64,000 nucleotides of DNA from UBA4479 sp963974935 (GTDB taxonomy: Bacteria; Pseudomonadota; Alphaproteobacteria; Rhodospirillales; Casp-alpha2). The notes beneath the pieces are model-generated. The model searched no databases, was not told where the DNA came from, and saw nothing but the letters and a program-made list of their open reading frames with translations. Shown here piece by piece: positions 26,512 to 35,389 of the stretch. The stretch covers positions 1 through 64,000 of the forward strand of contig CAXBEV010000005.1 in NCBI GenBank assembly GCA_963974935.1, given 5' to 3'. The position numbers and the translations under genes were made by a program. The first letter of the stretch is position 1, and the number at the start of each line of letters is the position of its first letter.

Positions 26512-29047
26512 CATCCGTCTTAGTGCCGGATCACGGCGCGCACGCGGCAGAACGTCTCCGCGTGACGCGGCTAAGCCGACCACAGTGAGCGAAACGCCGG
26601 AAGACGTAGTCGGCACCGCCGCAGAAAAACCGGCGGCTGGAGCGGGCAATCCGTCTATACGCAGAAAGAAACCGGCGAAGATTCGGAAAGCGGAAGCACC
26701 CGCGAACAACGGCGCCGATGGTGACGATGATTTTGATGACACGGACGGCGTCGCGAACGGTAAGACCGGGCGTACCAGCCGCATGGAAAAACTGCGTCAG
26801 GCCGACCGTAAGCTGAAGCAGGCGGAGATGCTGCTCAACGTGTCCAGGCGTGTGGCGGCGATTGAAAGTCTCGACGAAGTGCTTGAAACCATCGTCGAGA
26901 TGACGACGTGGGAATTGTCTGCGGAACGCGGCACGCTGTTTCTCAACGACCCGGTCACCGACGAGCTGTATTCCCGTTTCGCGCAAGGGAATTTCCAGCG
27001 CGAAATTCGTATCTTGAATAATTCCGGTGTTGCCGGTGCGGTGTTCCAGACCGGCGAAGGTTTGATCATTCAGGACGCCTACGCCGACGAACGCTTTAAT
27101 CGTACGGTCGACGAGCAGACCGGCTTTAAGACGCGCTCGATTTTGTGCGCGCCGGTGAAGACCGTGAAGGGCGACCTGATCGGCGTGATCCAGGTACTGA
27201 ATAAGAAAAAGGGCGAATTCAAACAAGAAGACCTGGAGCTCCTCGAAGCGATGACGACCCAGGCCTCGGTGGCGCTACAGTCGACGCAGTTCGTCGAAAA
27301 AATGAAGAAGTCCCGCGAGCAGGAGTTGGAATTTCTCGATTTGGTGACAGATGTGACGTCGGACTTGGAGTTGGGCTCGTTGCTGGCGAAGGTGATGACC
27401 GAGGCGACGCGCATGTTGAGTGCAGACCGTGGCACGCTTTTCATCAACGACGAAAAAAACAACGAATTGTTTTCGCGCGTCGCCATGGGCGACAGCATCG
27501 GCGAAATTCGGTTGCCGAACTCAGCCGGCATCGCGGGCGCCGTGTTCACATCATCGAAGTCGGTGAATATTCCCTATGCCTATGCGGACCTGCGGTTCAA
27601 CCCGGCGTTCGACAAGCAGACCGGTTATTTTACGCGCTCGATTTTGTGTATTCCCGTTACCAACAAAGACGGCAAGGTGATCGGCGTTACGCAGGTGCTG
27701 AACAAGCGCGGCGGACCGTTTACCGATGAGGACGAGGCCCGGCTCAAGGCGTTCACATCGCAGATCGCAATTGCGCTGGAAAACGCGACGCTGTTCGAAA
27801 GCGTCCAGAACATGAAGAACTATAACGAGAGCATGCTGGAATCCATGTCCAACGCCGTTGTGACGTTGGACGAAGACGGTAAGATCGTGACTTGTAACGC
27901 GGCGGGCCTACGGATATTGCGCACCAAAGCGTCCGAGATCATTGATAAAAAGGCCGAAGACTTTTTCGCCGAAGACAACGCATGGCTAAACGACCTGGCC
28001 AAAGAAGTTGACGAGAGCGGGCAGGGCGACATCAAGGTGGATGCTGAAATTATCGTCGGCAAAGACGACGCAAAGGAAAAAATCTCAGTCAACCTCAACT
28101 GTCTGCCGCTGCTCAGTCCTGAGAATAAGAAGCTCGGCGTGATGTATATGATTGAAGATATTTCATCGGAAAAGAGAATGAAGTCGACGATGTCGCGCTA
28201 TATGGATCCGGGCCTTGCTGATCAGTTGATGGCCGGCGGCGACGATGCCTTGGGTGGCCGCGCGATTGAAGCCACGGTGCTGTTCTCGGACGTGCGATCG
28301 TTTACGACGATCACCGAAAGCCTCGGGCCGCAGGGCACTGTTCAGATGTTGAACGAATACTTCACGATTATGGTCGAGTGCATTTCCCGTGAAGGCGGGA
28401 TGCTCGATAAATTTATCGGCGATGCGATCATGGCCGGATTCGGTGTGCCGATTCCGCACGATGACGATGAAGACCGGGCCGTGCGCGCCGGCATCGCCAT
28501 GATCAGCGAATTATGGGAGTGGAACAAAGTCCGCGAAGCCAGGGGTGAATTGCCGATTGATATGGGGCTCGGCCTCAATACGGATAGTGTCGTGACCGGC
28601 AATATCGGCTCGCCGAAGCGGATGGATTATACCATGATCGGCGACGGCGTGAACTTGGCGGCGCGTTTGGAATCAGCGTGCAAGCAATACGCCGCGCGAA
28701 TCCTCATCAGTGATTTGACGTACAAAAAGCTCAAAGGCACGTATCGGATTCGCGATATTGACCGGGTCGTGGTGAAGGGTAAGACCAAGCCTGTCGAGAT
28801 TTTTGAGGTATTGGATTACCACTCCGAAGAAACTTTCCCGAACTTGATGGAAGTGGTGAATAATTTTAAAGCGGCACGCCAGCACTACAACAATGGCGAT
28901 TGGGATAAGTCCGTGTCGCTTTTCCGTGAGTGTTTACGCGCCAATCCGAGCGATAAACTTGCCCAAATCTATATCGACCGTTGTGAAGCCTTAAAGGCAG
29001 ACCCGCCGGAAGACTGGGACGGCGTCTTCATCATGACATCCAAATAA
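26501..29047 (+). CDS. Class III adenylate/guanylate cyclase with GAF-GAF-PAS sensor
   Basis: An 848-residue soluble protein. Residues 1-95 are charged and disordered. GAF1 is about 120-265, GAF2 285-430, a PAS-like domain 440-555, the cyclase domain 585-745, and a TPR-like C-terminal helix pair follows to about 830. Catalytic residues are present: Asp597 (LFSDVRSFT) and Asp641 (GDAIMAG) for metals, Asn718 and Arg722 (VNLAARLE) for the transition state. Lys637 and Asp709 (RMDYTMIG) are the pair that selects ATP, so cAMP is the likely product. An upstream in-frame extension lies inside the coiled-coil gene; ATG 26501 follows a G-rich ribosome site. Confidence 0.93.
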   Translation: MASNIRLSAGSRRARGRTSPRDAAKPTTVSETPEDVVGTAAEKPAAGAGNPSIRRKKPAKIRKAEAPANNGADGDDDFDDTDGVANGKTGRTSRMEKLRQADRKLKQAEMLLNVSRRVAAIESLDEVLETIVEMTTWELSAERGTLFLNDPVTDELYSRFAQGNFQREIRILNNSGVAGAVFQTGEGLIIQDAYADERFNRTVDEQTGFKTRSILCAPVKTVKGDLIGVIQVLNKKKGEFKQEDLELLEAMTTQASVALQSTQFVEKMKKSREQELEFLDLVTDVTSDLELGSLLAKVMTEATRMLSADRGTLFINDEKNNELFSRVAMGDSIGEIRLPNSAGIAGAVFTSSKSVNIPYAYADLRFNPAFDKQTGYFTRSILCIPVTNKDGKVIGVTQVLNKRGGPFTDEDEARLKAFTSQIAIALENATLFESVQNMKNYNESMLESMSNAVVTLDEDGKIVTCNAAGLRILRTKASEIIDKKAEDFFAEDNAWLNDLAKEVDESGQGDIKVDAEIIVGKDDAKEKISVNLNCLPLLSPENKKLGVMYMIEDISSEKRMKSTMSRYMDPGLADQLMAGGDDALGGRAIEATVLFSDVRSFTTITESLGPQGTVQMLNEYFTIMVECISREGGMLDKFIGDAIMAGFGVPIPHDDDEDRAVRAGIAMISELWEWNKVREARGELPIDMGLGLNTDSVVTGNIGSPKRMDYTMIGDGVNLAARLESACKQYAARILISDLTYKKLKGTYRIRDIDRVVVKGKTKPVEIFEVLDYHSEETFPNLMEVVNNFKAARQHYNNGDWDKSVSLFRECLRANPSDKLAQIYIDRCEALKADPPEDWDGVFIMTSK

Positions 29048-29150
29048 GATAAGTTTAGAATTTTTTTTTGCATTTTTCTCTTTCAGGTGGTGGTATCATC
29101 ATTGAACGTGATGACCCTGCCGCAGGCAGGTGCCGTTGGAGGAAGACTTC

Positions 29151-29435
29151 ATGAATGCGCGTATGTTGACGAGAAACGTGATTATACAAGAAAAAAGAAC
29201 GACAATACGCTTAGAATCCGCTGTTTGGGAGGCTTTAGACGAACTGTGCATGCGTGAGCGCGTCAGTCGCCACGAATTATGCACCCGTATTGAAGCAAAG
29301 CGAAGCGGTGTAAATCGGGCGCAGGCAGTTCGCGCCACAGTTGTAAATTACTATCGTCTCGCGTTGAACCCCGGGCCTGCGACAGGCGATGCGATTGAGC
29401 GCGCTTTAACGGCGCCGGACGGGCTCGCCGCATAG
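29151..29435 (+). CDS. Ribbon-helix-helix domain protein
   Basis: A 94-residue protein with one RHH domain: strand KRTTIRLE at about 23-30, helix VWEALDELCMRERVS and second helix RHELCTRIEAKR. This is the group of short alphaproteobacterial RHH proteins (RHH_4 type) that bind DNA as dimers. GGAGG precedes the ATG at 29151. It lies about 100 bases after the cyclase gene on the same strand. No toxin gene is beside it, so a regulator is more likely than an antitoxin. Confidence 0.8.
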   Translation: MNARMLTRNVIIQEKRTTIRLESAVWEALDELCMRERVSRHELCTRIEAKRSGVNRAQAVRATVVNYYRLALNPGPATGDAIERALTAPDGLAA

Positions 29436-29707
29436 AGTTAGGACCCATAACCAGAATATAACGGCTGCGGCGAGGTAGACCGCTGAGCGAAACGTGTGGG
29501 TACATCTGTCATATCGAGTTGCAATGCGCCGCCAGTCGGCTAAACAGCTCTGAATAGCGTGAAACCGGTTCCAACTCTATCACATCAGCGATGAGCCCAA
29601 AGCTGTCTTGCAAGACGCCCAGCTGGTATTGAGAACGCCTTCAGCACGACCCTTTACTCTTGATGTAAATCAATGACAGCAGCGTTTGTCACTTTCATAA
29701 TTATACG

Positions 29708-31261
29708 ATGGCAATGTCATCTTCATCTGATGAATTCGACGTCATCGTGATCGGCTCCGGCATGGGGGGCATGACGACGGCTGCCGCGTTATCCCGCTTC
29801 GACCACAAGGTCTTGCTACTAGAGCAAGCACATACAATCGGTGGCCTGACACATTCCTTCACCCGGAACGGCTTCACCTGGGATGTCGGCCTACACTATT
29901 GTGGCACATTTGGATCCGATCAGTTTGCCGGTCGAATTCTCGATTGGCTAAGTGGCGGAACGATCGAGTTTCGATCCATAGGCACGGTCTACGACACGCT
30001 TCATTTCCCGGATGATGTCGAGATTTCGGTCGGGCGACCCGCCGAAGCTTACAAGATGGAACTCAAAGATCGGTTCCCCGACAACGCTGCAGAAATCGAT
30101 GCCTATTTTGAGGCGCTGATGGCAGCTGAGGAAGCGGCACAGATGGTGGGTGCCGAGCGAGCCATGCCTGATCAATTTCGTTCTGCATCTCACTGGTGGA
30201 ACCGGAGGAAAATAGAACGTTGGTGCGGTCGCACGACCAGCGAAGTCATTGAAAATCTGATTACCGAGCCGCAGCTTGCCGCGATTCTATCAGCGCAATG
30301 GGGCACCTATGGGGGCAAGCCTAAGGAGGCAAGTTTCGCAGTCCATGCTCTTGTGATGGGCCACTACCTCGAAGGCGCTGCATATCCATTAGGCGGGGCT
30401 GCTGCGATCGCAAAGGGCCTTGTTCCTGTGATTGAAGCATCGGGAGGAAGCGCCAGGGCCGGAACTCCTGTTAGCGAGCTATTGATTGAAGACGGCAAGG
30501 CGGTGGGCGTACTCACAAGCACGGGACAGAAGTTCAGGTCGGGTTCCATTGTATCGGCGATAGGTGCCGGCGAAACTGTGAAGCTTCTTCTACCTGAGTA
30601 TCTCCGCCAAGAAGGTTGGGCCAAAGAGATATCCACCTTCAAGCCATCAGTCTGCCACTTCGAGGTCTATATCGGCTTTGAGGGTGATATCAGCAAACAC
30701 GGCGCGACGCGCGCAAACCACTGGTTTTATGAGTCTTGGGACACCAACGACAGCATCTGGACTGGAGCCGCAGATGACCCCCTACAGATGATGTTCGTTT
30801 CTTTCCCGTCGCTAAAGGACCCTTCGCATGATCCTGGCCCAGCTAAGCGGCACACCTGCGACATGATGGTCTTGGCTGATTGGTCGATAGTAGCCGATTT
30901 CGCAGACGGCGGCGCGGTGGAAAGGGCGTCAGAGTGGTCAGCATTAAAGGTGCGGATCGAAGCGCAGATGCTGGCGTTCTTTGCCAGAAAGTTCCCAGCA
31001 CTAGCGCCCCTAATCACGTATCATGAACTTGGGACACCCCTCGCCACGGCAGCCTTCACTGGTCACAACAATGGTGGGTTCTATGGCATCGAAACAACGC
31101 CGCGCCGCATGTTGTCGGAGGCATTCAACGCACGAACTCCCATCCCCGGTCTGTTCCTGTCGGGTCAGGACGTCATGAGCCCCGGAATCGCGGGTGCCCT
31201 TGCGGGCGGTATGTTCGGCGCGGCAGCCATTGACCCGCGTGTATTCCAGAAGCTCAGGTAG
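29708..31261 (+). CDS. FAD-dependent CrtI/CrtISO-like oxidoreductase
   Basis: A 517-residue protein of the phytoene desaturase, carotenoid isomerase and retinol saturase group. The N-terminal dinucleotide-binding motif VIVIGSGMGGMTTAAALSRF (about 10-29) and the acid-ended LLLEQAHTIGGLTHSF follow the family pattern. The C-terminal PIPGLFLSGQDVMSPGIAGA is the conserved FAD contact. No other carotenoid gene is nearby, so the substrate is open; all-trans-retinol reductase-like or polyprenyl substrates are possible. Codon use looks less GC-biased than in neighbouring genes, which may indicate acquisition. Confidence 0.85.
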   Translation: MAMSSSSDEFDVIVIGSGMGGMTTAAALSRFDHKVLLLEQAHTIGGLTHSFTRNGFTWDVGLHYCGTFGSDQFAGRILDWLSGGTIEFRSIGTVYDTLHFPDDVEISVGRPAEAYKMELKDRFPDNAAEIDAYFEALMAAEEAAQMVGAERAMPDQFRSASHWWNRRKIERWCGRTTSEVIENLITEPQLAAILSAQWGTYGGKPKEASFAVHALVMGHYLEGAAYPLGGAAAIAKGLVPVIEASGGSARAGTPVSELLIEDGKAVGVLTSTGQKFRSGSIVSAIGAGETVKLLLPEYLRQEGWAKEISTFKPSVCHFEVYIGFEGDISKHGATRANHWFYESWDTNDSIWTGAADDPLQMMFVSFPSLKDPSHDPGPAKRHTCDMMVLADWSIVADFADGGAVERASEWSALKVRIEAQMLAFFARKFPALAPLITYHELGTPLATAAFTGHNNGGFYGIETTPRRMLSEAFNARTPIPGLFLSGQDVMSPGIAGALAGGMFGAAAIDPRVFQKLR

Positions 31262-31308
31262 AGATAAGCAACCGGCACGTAACGGAAGAAAACCCCAATA
31301 TCTCACTC

Positions 31309-31658
31309 ATGAAGCGTTTGGACCCTGGAAATCTGGCAAGTGCCGCTGGTTTTTTCGCTCCGGATGTCGTCTTGCATTATTTCAATCCAAATCTTCCGGA
31401 AATGCAGGGCGATATGTAGGGTTGAAGGGCATCCGTTCATTCTTCGAAACCATTGCTCAGAAATCGAGTGGAACTTTCAAAATCGAACCTGTTTCAATTG
31501 ACGCTGTCGGCGATGAATTAGTTGTCGTGCAATCTAGAAACACGCTAACAATTCAGGATCAAAGTATCGCGCTGGATGTCGTTGTTGTTTGGCGGTTCGT
31601 GGATGGGCGCATAGTCGAAGTCTGGGATATTGTTCCGGGCAGCGCTGCGCCAAGTTAA
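31309..31658 (+). pseudogene. SnoaL-like (NTF2-fold) gene with a frameshift
   Basis: The first part, from about the ATG at 31309, reads AGFFAPDVVLHYFNPNLPEM then QGDM and a stop at 31418-31420. The adjacent frame continues at once with YVGLKGIRSFFETI and then VVVWRFVDGRIVEVWD to 31658. Joined, the two make one SnoaL-like polyketide-cyclase fold of about 115 residues. A single missing base near 31415 (GATAT where GATTAT is expected) explains the break. Without correction only a C-terminal fragment would be made. It follows the CrtI-like gene by about 50 bases and probably belonged to the same transcript. A sequencing error cannot be excluded. Confidence 0.7.
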
Positions 31659-31958
31659 GTTACCTCGTGCAATTTATCGCTGGCCGGAATTACCGGCTTT
31701 TATGGCTACATTCCAGCTAACAGTAGATTATACCGCTGAGCTGCGTCCCCCGCCCAGCCGGAGTTCGCAGATTTCGTGAATGGCAGGTCTGGCGGATTGT
31801 GTTGCTGCTTCGTCGTGTGCAAAAATATTAGCTTGGGGCCGCGAACTCCGGGCATCGCCGCTAAGCGAATGTCTCAAAAGGGCTCAAACCGTTTATCCGA
31901 TAGTTTTCGTCAGTTTATAGGTCCTGACCCTAAAACCGCATTATTGCTTCGCTGGGGT
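31659..31958. other. Gene-free stretch of about 300 bases
   Basis: I see no supported gene, RNA or convincing hairpin here. It is more AT-rich than its surroundings and separates the frameshifted SnoaL gene from the convergent DUF2889 gene. Confidence 0.5.
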
Positions 31959-32513
31959 TTATGCATCGCCCTCATAAAAACTTGGCCAGCGTCGTTTGGT
32001 GACGGGGCTCGTCGCCGCTAGCGCATGACAAGTGTCCAACGTAGACGGGCGCTTGCCGTCGGCCGGCTCGGTATCGCGCCGTTGTCGTGCAGGGATGACG
32101 GCCTGAAACGCCGTCACCGGCAATGGTCCCAAGACTAAGTCTGAAATATGCGTGCAGCCTTTGGTGCCGCCCAAGCGTTGCAGCACGTCGCGCCGCCAGC
32201 CTGGGCCGATCTTGAGCCCGGCGAGGGCGCTGTAATCCGGCGTGATGTTTGGGCACATGTTGAAAGGTGCCGCTTCGGTTTCGGCTTCGGCAGACTGTAC
32301 CACCAGTTCGGAATCGACCGTCAGTCGAACTTTCATCCGATGTACCGGCTCGCCGGCTGCCACGCCGCCCCGGTCATAGTTGTCGAAGGAATATGACTTG
32401 GTGTCGGTGATGATGCCTTCCACATCCCAAAGGCCGTCGTCGCGCTCGTACGCGTCGCAGCGGATTTCACGGGTATGCATATGGCGCCGGGGTGCCGCTT
32501 TCGATAGGGACAT
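31959..32513 (-). CDS. DUF2889 protein
   Basis: A 184-residue soluble protein with the DUF2889 pattern: RRHMHTREIRCDAYERDDGL near the N-terminus, then DVEGIITDTK, EPVHRMKVRLTVD and FNMCPNI-x-PDYSALAGLKIGPGW. The family's function is unknown. The ATG at 32513 follows GAGGAG; a start at 32531 is possible but has a weaker site. It is divergent from the TetR/acyl-CoA mutase operon, with a perfect 16-bp operator between them, so it is probably co-regulated with B12-dependent acyl-CoA metabolism. Confidence 0.85.
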   Translation of the reverse strand: MSLSKAAPRRHMHTREIRCDAYERDDGLWDVEGIITDTKSYSFDNYDRGGVAAGEPVHRMKVRLTVDSELVVQSAEAETEAAPFNMCPNITPDYSALAGLKIGPGWRRDVLQRLGGTKGCTHISDLVLGPLPVTAFQAVIPARQRRDTEPADGKRPSTLDTCHALAATSPVTKRRWPSFYEGDA

Positions 32514-32595
32514 CGGTTTCTCCTCAGACATAATCTTTAGGCATGATCTTCGTATTTCGCGTTTACAGCGGCGGACGGCAAGGTTTATATTTACC

Positions 32596-32611
32596 AAACA
32601 AACGTTTGTTT
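32596..32611. promoter_or_regulatory. Perfect 16-bp palindrome, probable TetR operator
   Basis: AAACAAACGTTTGTTT reads identically on both strands. It lies 18 bases before the TetR start and 83 bases before the DUF2889 start, so one dimer pair could control both directions. The AAAC/GTTT half-sites resemble those of TetR-type fatty-acid regulators such as PsrA. Confidence 0.75.
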
Positions 32612-32628
32612 AAGGTATCCTGTTATCT

Positions 32629-33237
32629 ATGGACGGACAAGCTGCCCCATTACAAAAGCCGCGCAGCAACAATCGCCGCCAAGCGATTTTGGATGCTGCC
32701 GCGTATCGGTTCCGCCGCCAAGGCTATGCGGCGACGACGATGCGCGACATCGCGACCGATGCCGGGATGCTGGCGGGCTCCATGTACTATCATTTTGCCG
32801 CCAAATCGGCGTTGCTGTTGGCGGTCCATCAAGAAGGCGTCCGCCGGATCGCCGATGCTGTCGATGCGGCGTTGGCCGTTAAAAGCCTCGCTGCCGATCC
32901 GTGGGCGCGGCTAGAAGCCGCCTTGGCGGCGCATTTGGAAAGTTTGCTGGACGGCGGTGATTACGCGCAGGTGGTGATCCGTGATCTGCCCGCCGATGAA
33001 CCTGACCTCAAGCAGAAATTGATCCAGCTCAGGGATGATTACGAAGACCGTTTCCGCGCGCTCACCGATGCGCTGCCGGTGCCGGCTGCCGACAAAACCG
33101 GCCTCAGGTTGTTGCTGTTGGGGGCCGCGAATTGGTCGAAAACATGGTTTCGCACCGATGGCATGCCGCCGGCTCAAATCGCCGCACAGTTCGTACATCT
33201 GGTGCGGGCACCTGATCGCAAAGGAGACTCCGCATGA
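32629..33237 (+). CDS. TetR-family regulator of the acyl-CoA mutase operon
   Basis: A 202-residue regulator with the TetR helix-turn-helix (TMRDIATDAGMLAGSMYYHF, about residues 39-58) and a helical C-terminal domain similar to that of acyl-CoA-responsive TetR proteins. It is the first gene of a four-gene run in which every junction overlaps: its stop overlaps the B12-subunit start as ATGA. The palindrome just upstream suggests autorepression relieved by an acyl-CoA. Confidence 0.9.
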   Translation: MDGQAAPLQKPRSNNRRQAILDAAAYRFRRQGYAATTMRDIATDAGMLAGSMYYHFAAKSALLLAVHQEGVRRIADAVDAALAVKSLAADPWARLEAALAAHLESLLDGGDYAQVVIRDLPADEPDLKQKLIQLRDDYEDRFRALTDALPVPAADKTGLRLLLLGAANWSKTWFRTDGMPPAQIAAQFVHLVRAPDRKGDSA

Positions 33238-33704
33238 CAACAACCAATGCCGCACCCGATTCAAGCGTGCCTGCGGCCATCGCTGGACTGTCGCGTCCGG
33301 CAAAGGTGATGGTCACCAAGATCGGGCTGGACGGTCATGATCGCGGCTCGCGTTTGGTCGCATCGTTCCTGCGCGACGCCGGGATGGAGGTGATCTACAC
33401 CGGGCCGTGGCAAGAGGTTGCAACCGTCGTCAATCAAGCATCGCAAGAAGATGTGGATTGCATCGGTGTCAGTTCACTCGCCACCGATCACTTGTTGGTG
33501 CCGAAGCTGATGGATGCGCTCCACAAGGCGGGTATGGATGACGTGGTCGTCATCGTCGGCGGCATTGTCCCCGACGAAGACGAGCGCATGCTACTTGAAC
33601 GCGGCGTCGCCCAGGTCTTTCACCCGGGCTGCTCGCGCACCGATATCGTTGAAGGCATCGCCGATCACATCGTCGAACGCCGCCGCAAGTTGGGAGAAGT
33701 CTGA
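33234..33704 (+). CDS. Cobalamin-binding small subunit of an acyl-CoA mutase
   Basis: A 156-residue protein equivalent to the C-terminal B12 domain of methylmalonyl-CoA mutase. The DxHxxG motif DGHDRG (Asp33, His35, Gly38) supplies the histidine that replaces dimethylbenzimidazole as the lower cobalt ligand. VGVSSLATDH-type and VVIVGGIVPDED segments complete the Rossmann-like site. The first 20 residues are a flexible Ser/Ala/Pro leader. As a stand-alone subunit it must pair with the large subunit encoded directly downstream, whose start overlaps its stop by one base. Confidence 0.93.
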   Translation: MTTTNAAPDSSVPAAIAGLSRPAKVMVTKIGLDGHDRGSRLVASFLRDAGMEVIYTGPWQEVATVVNQASQEDVDCIGVSSLATDHLLVPKLMDALHKAGMDDVVVIVGGIVPDEDERMLLERGVAQVFHPGCSRTDIVEGIADHIVERRRKLGEV

Positions 33705-35389
33705 TGAGTGATGATCGTAAGAACACCCATATGGGCCAAGATTTTGAAGCCGCCCGGGATCGCTGGCGAGACGGCTACGACAAGCAATTGCCGAACGACA
33801 AGGTGCGCCGCAATCGTTCTGGGATTGAGGTCAAGCCGCTGTACACCCCCGAAGACTGGTCTGGGGATGCGTATCTGCCGGACTTGGGCTTTCCTGGTGA
33901 CGCGCCGTTCACACGGGGCATTTATCCGACCATGCACCGGGGCCGTTCGTGGACGCAGCGCCAATTGATCGGTCTGGCGACGCCCGAAGACTACAACGCG
34001 CGGATGCGCCGCATTGTCGATTCGGGCGCCACCGCGCTCAGCATGATTCCGTGTAACTCCGTCTATCGGGGCTACGACATCGACGAGGTGGATATCGAAA
34101 TCGTCGGCACCTGCGGCACCACCATCAATACCGTCGAAGACATGGAGACGTGTCTGGCCGGCGTGCCGATCGGCGATATGTCGATTGCGCTGAACGATCC
34201 GTCGCCGTTCACATTGTTGGCGTTTTTGCTGGCCACAGCAAAGCGTCGGAATGTGTCGTGGGATCGGATTTCCGGGACCTCGAACCAAAGCGATTACATC
34301 TCGCACTATGTTGCCAACCATATGTTCTTCCGTTTAGCGCTCGAAGGTTCCAGGCGCGTATTTATCGATCACGTGGAATTTGCCAACGAACGGTTGCCGA
34401 TGTGGAACCCGGTCTCGGTGGTCGGCCAACATATGCAGCAGTCGGGCGCGACGCCTGCTGAAGCGATGGCGTTTACCTTGGCGTCGGCGATCCAGTATGC
34501 CGAAGACTGCCAGCGCCGCGGGCTCGACGTGGATCAGTTCCTGCCGCGCTTCACGTTCTTTTTTGATATTTCGATCAGCTTCTTTGAGGAAATCGCCAAG
34601 TTCCGGGCCGGGCGCCGCATCTGGGCGCGGCTGGCGAAAGAACGCTTGGGGGCGAAAGATCCACGTTGCTGGCGGTTTAAGTTTCATGCGCAGACGTCGG
34701 GTGTCGACCTAACCCGCCAGCAGCCTTTGAACAACATCGCCCGGACCACGGCGCAGGCGATGGCCGGAATTTTGGGTGGGCTGCAGTCGATGCATACCGA
34801 TGCCTATGATGAAGTGCTGTCGACGCCGACCGAAGCGGCGGCAAAGATTGCCATTCAGACGCAAAATATTTTGCGCGAAGAAGCGGGTCTCACCGATGTT
34901 ATCGATCCGCTCGGCGGGTCCTATTACGTCGAAGCGCTGACCGACCAGATGGAAGAGAAGATCATGGCCGCGTTCGACGAAATCGAATCGCACGGCGGCA
35001 TGTTCGAGGCCGTCCGCAAAGGTTTGGTGCAAGAAAAGCTCGGCGACTCGTCGATGGATTTCCAGCGCCAAGTCGAAAGCGGCGAGCGCACGATTGTCGG
35101 CGTCAATCGCTATCAAGATGACGATGATGCGATCCCGGTGCGCCCGTTGGAGCGTCCAGACCCGGCAGCCATGCAAGCCCAGTTGGCAAAGCTTGCAAAG
35201 TTCAAGGCGGACCGTTCTAACGCTGATGTGGACAAAGCGTTGGACGCGCTCGCACGGGCCTGCGGGACCGAAGGCGATAACGTTTTCGCGCGCTTGGTCT
35301 CGTCGGCTGAAGCCGGGGCGACCCATGGTGAGATGTGCGCCTGTCTGCGCCGTGAATTGGGCTTTGGCCAGCCGTTGATCGCCGCATGA
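33704..35389 (+). CDS. Large subunit of a B12-dependent acyl-CoA mutase, divergent specificity
   Basis: A 561-residue TIM-barrel subunit of the methylmalonyl-CoA mutase superfamily: FTRGIYPTM at 69-77, RWNP-like MWNPVSVVG, FFFDISISFFEEIAKFRAGR, FHAQTSGVDLT and DPLGGSYYVE are all family blocks. It differs from methylmalonyl-CoA mutase at key sites. His78 sits where that enzyme has Tyr89, Ile115 where it has Ala near residue 116, and Gln242 replaces the Tyr before the catalytic His (His243 here). FDLPT is replaced by PCNSV. The substrate is therefore probably not methylmalonyl-CoA. It acts in the cytoplasm with the upstream B12 subunit. No MeaB-type chaperone gene is adjacent. Confidence 0.9.
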   Translation: MSDDRKNTHMGQDFEAARDRWRDGYDKQLPNDKVRRNRSGIEVKPLYTPEDWSGDAYLPDLGFPGDAPFTRGIYPTMHRGRSWTQRQLIGLATPEDYNARMRRIVDSGATALSMIPCNSVYRGYDIDEVDIEIVGTCGTTINTVEDMETCLAGVPIGDMSIALNDPSPFTLLAFLLATAKRRNVSWDRISGTSNQSDYISHYVANHMFFRLALEGSRRVFIDHVEFANERLPMWNPVSVVGQHMQQSGATPAEAMAFTLASAIQYAEDCQRRGLDVDQFLPRFTFFFDISISFFEEIAKFRAGRRIWARLAKERLGAKDPRCWRFKFHAQTSGVDLTRQQPLNNIARTTAQAMAGILGGLQSMHTDAYDEVLSTPTEAAAKIAIQTQNILREEAGLTDVIDPLGGSYYVEALTDQMEEKIMAAFDEIESHGGMFEAVRKGLVQEKLGDSSMDFQRQVESGERTIVGVNRYQDDDDAIPVRPLERPDPAAMQAQLAKLAKFKADRSNADVDKALDALARACGTEGDNVFARLVSSAEAGATHGEMCACLRRELGFGQPLIAA

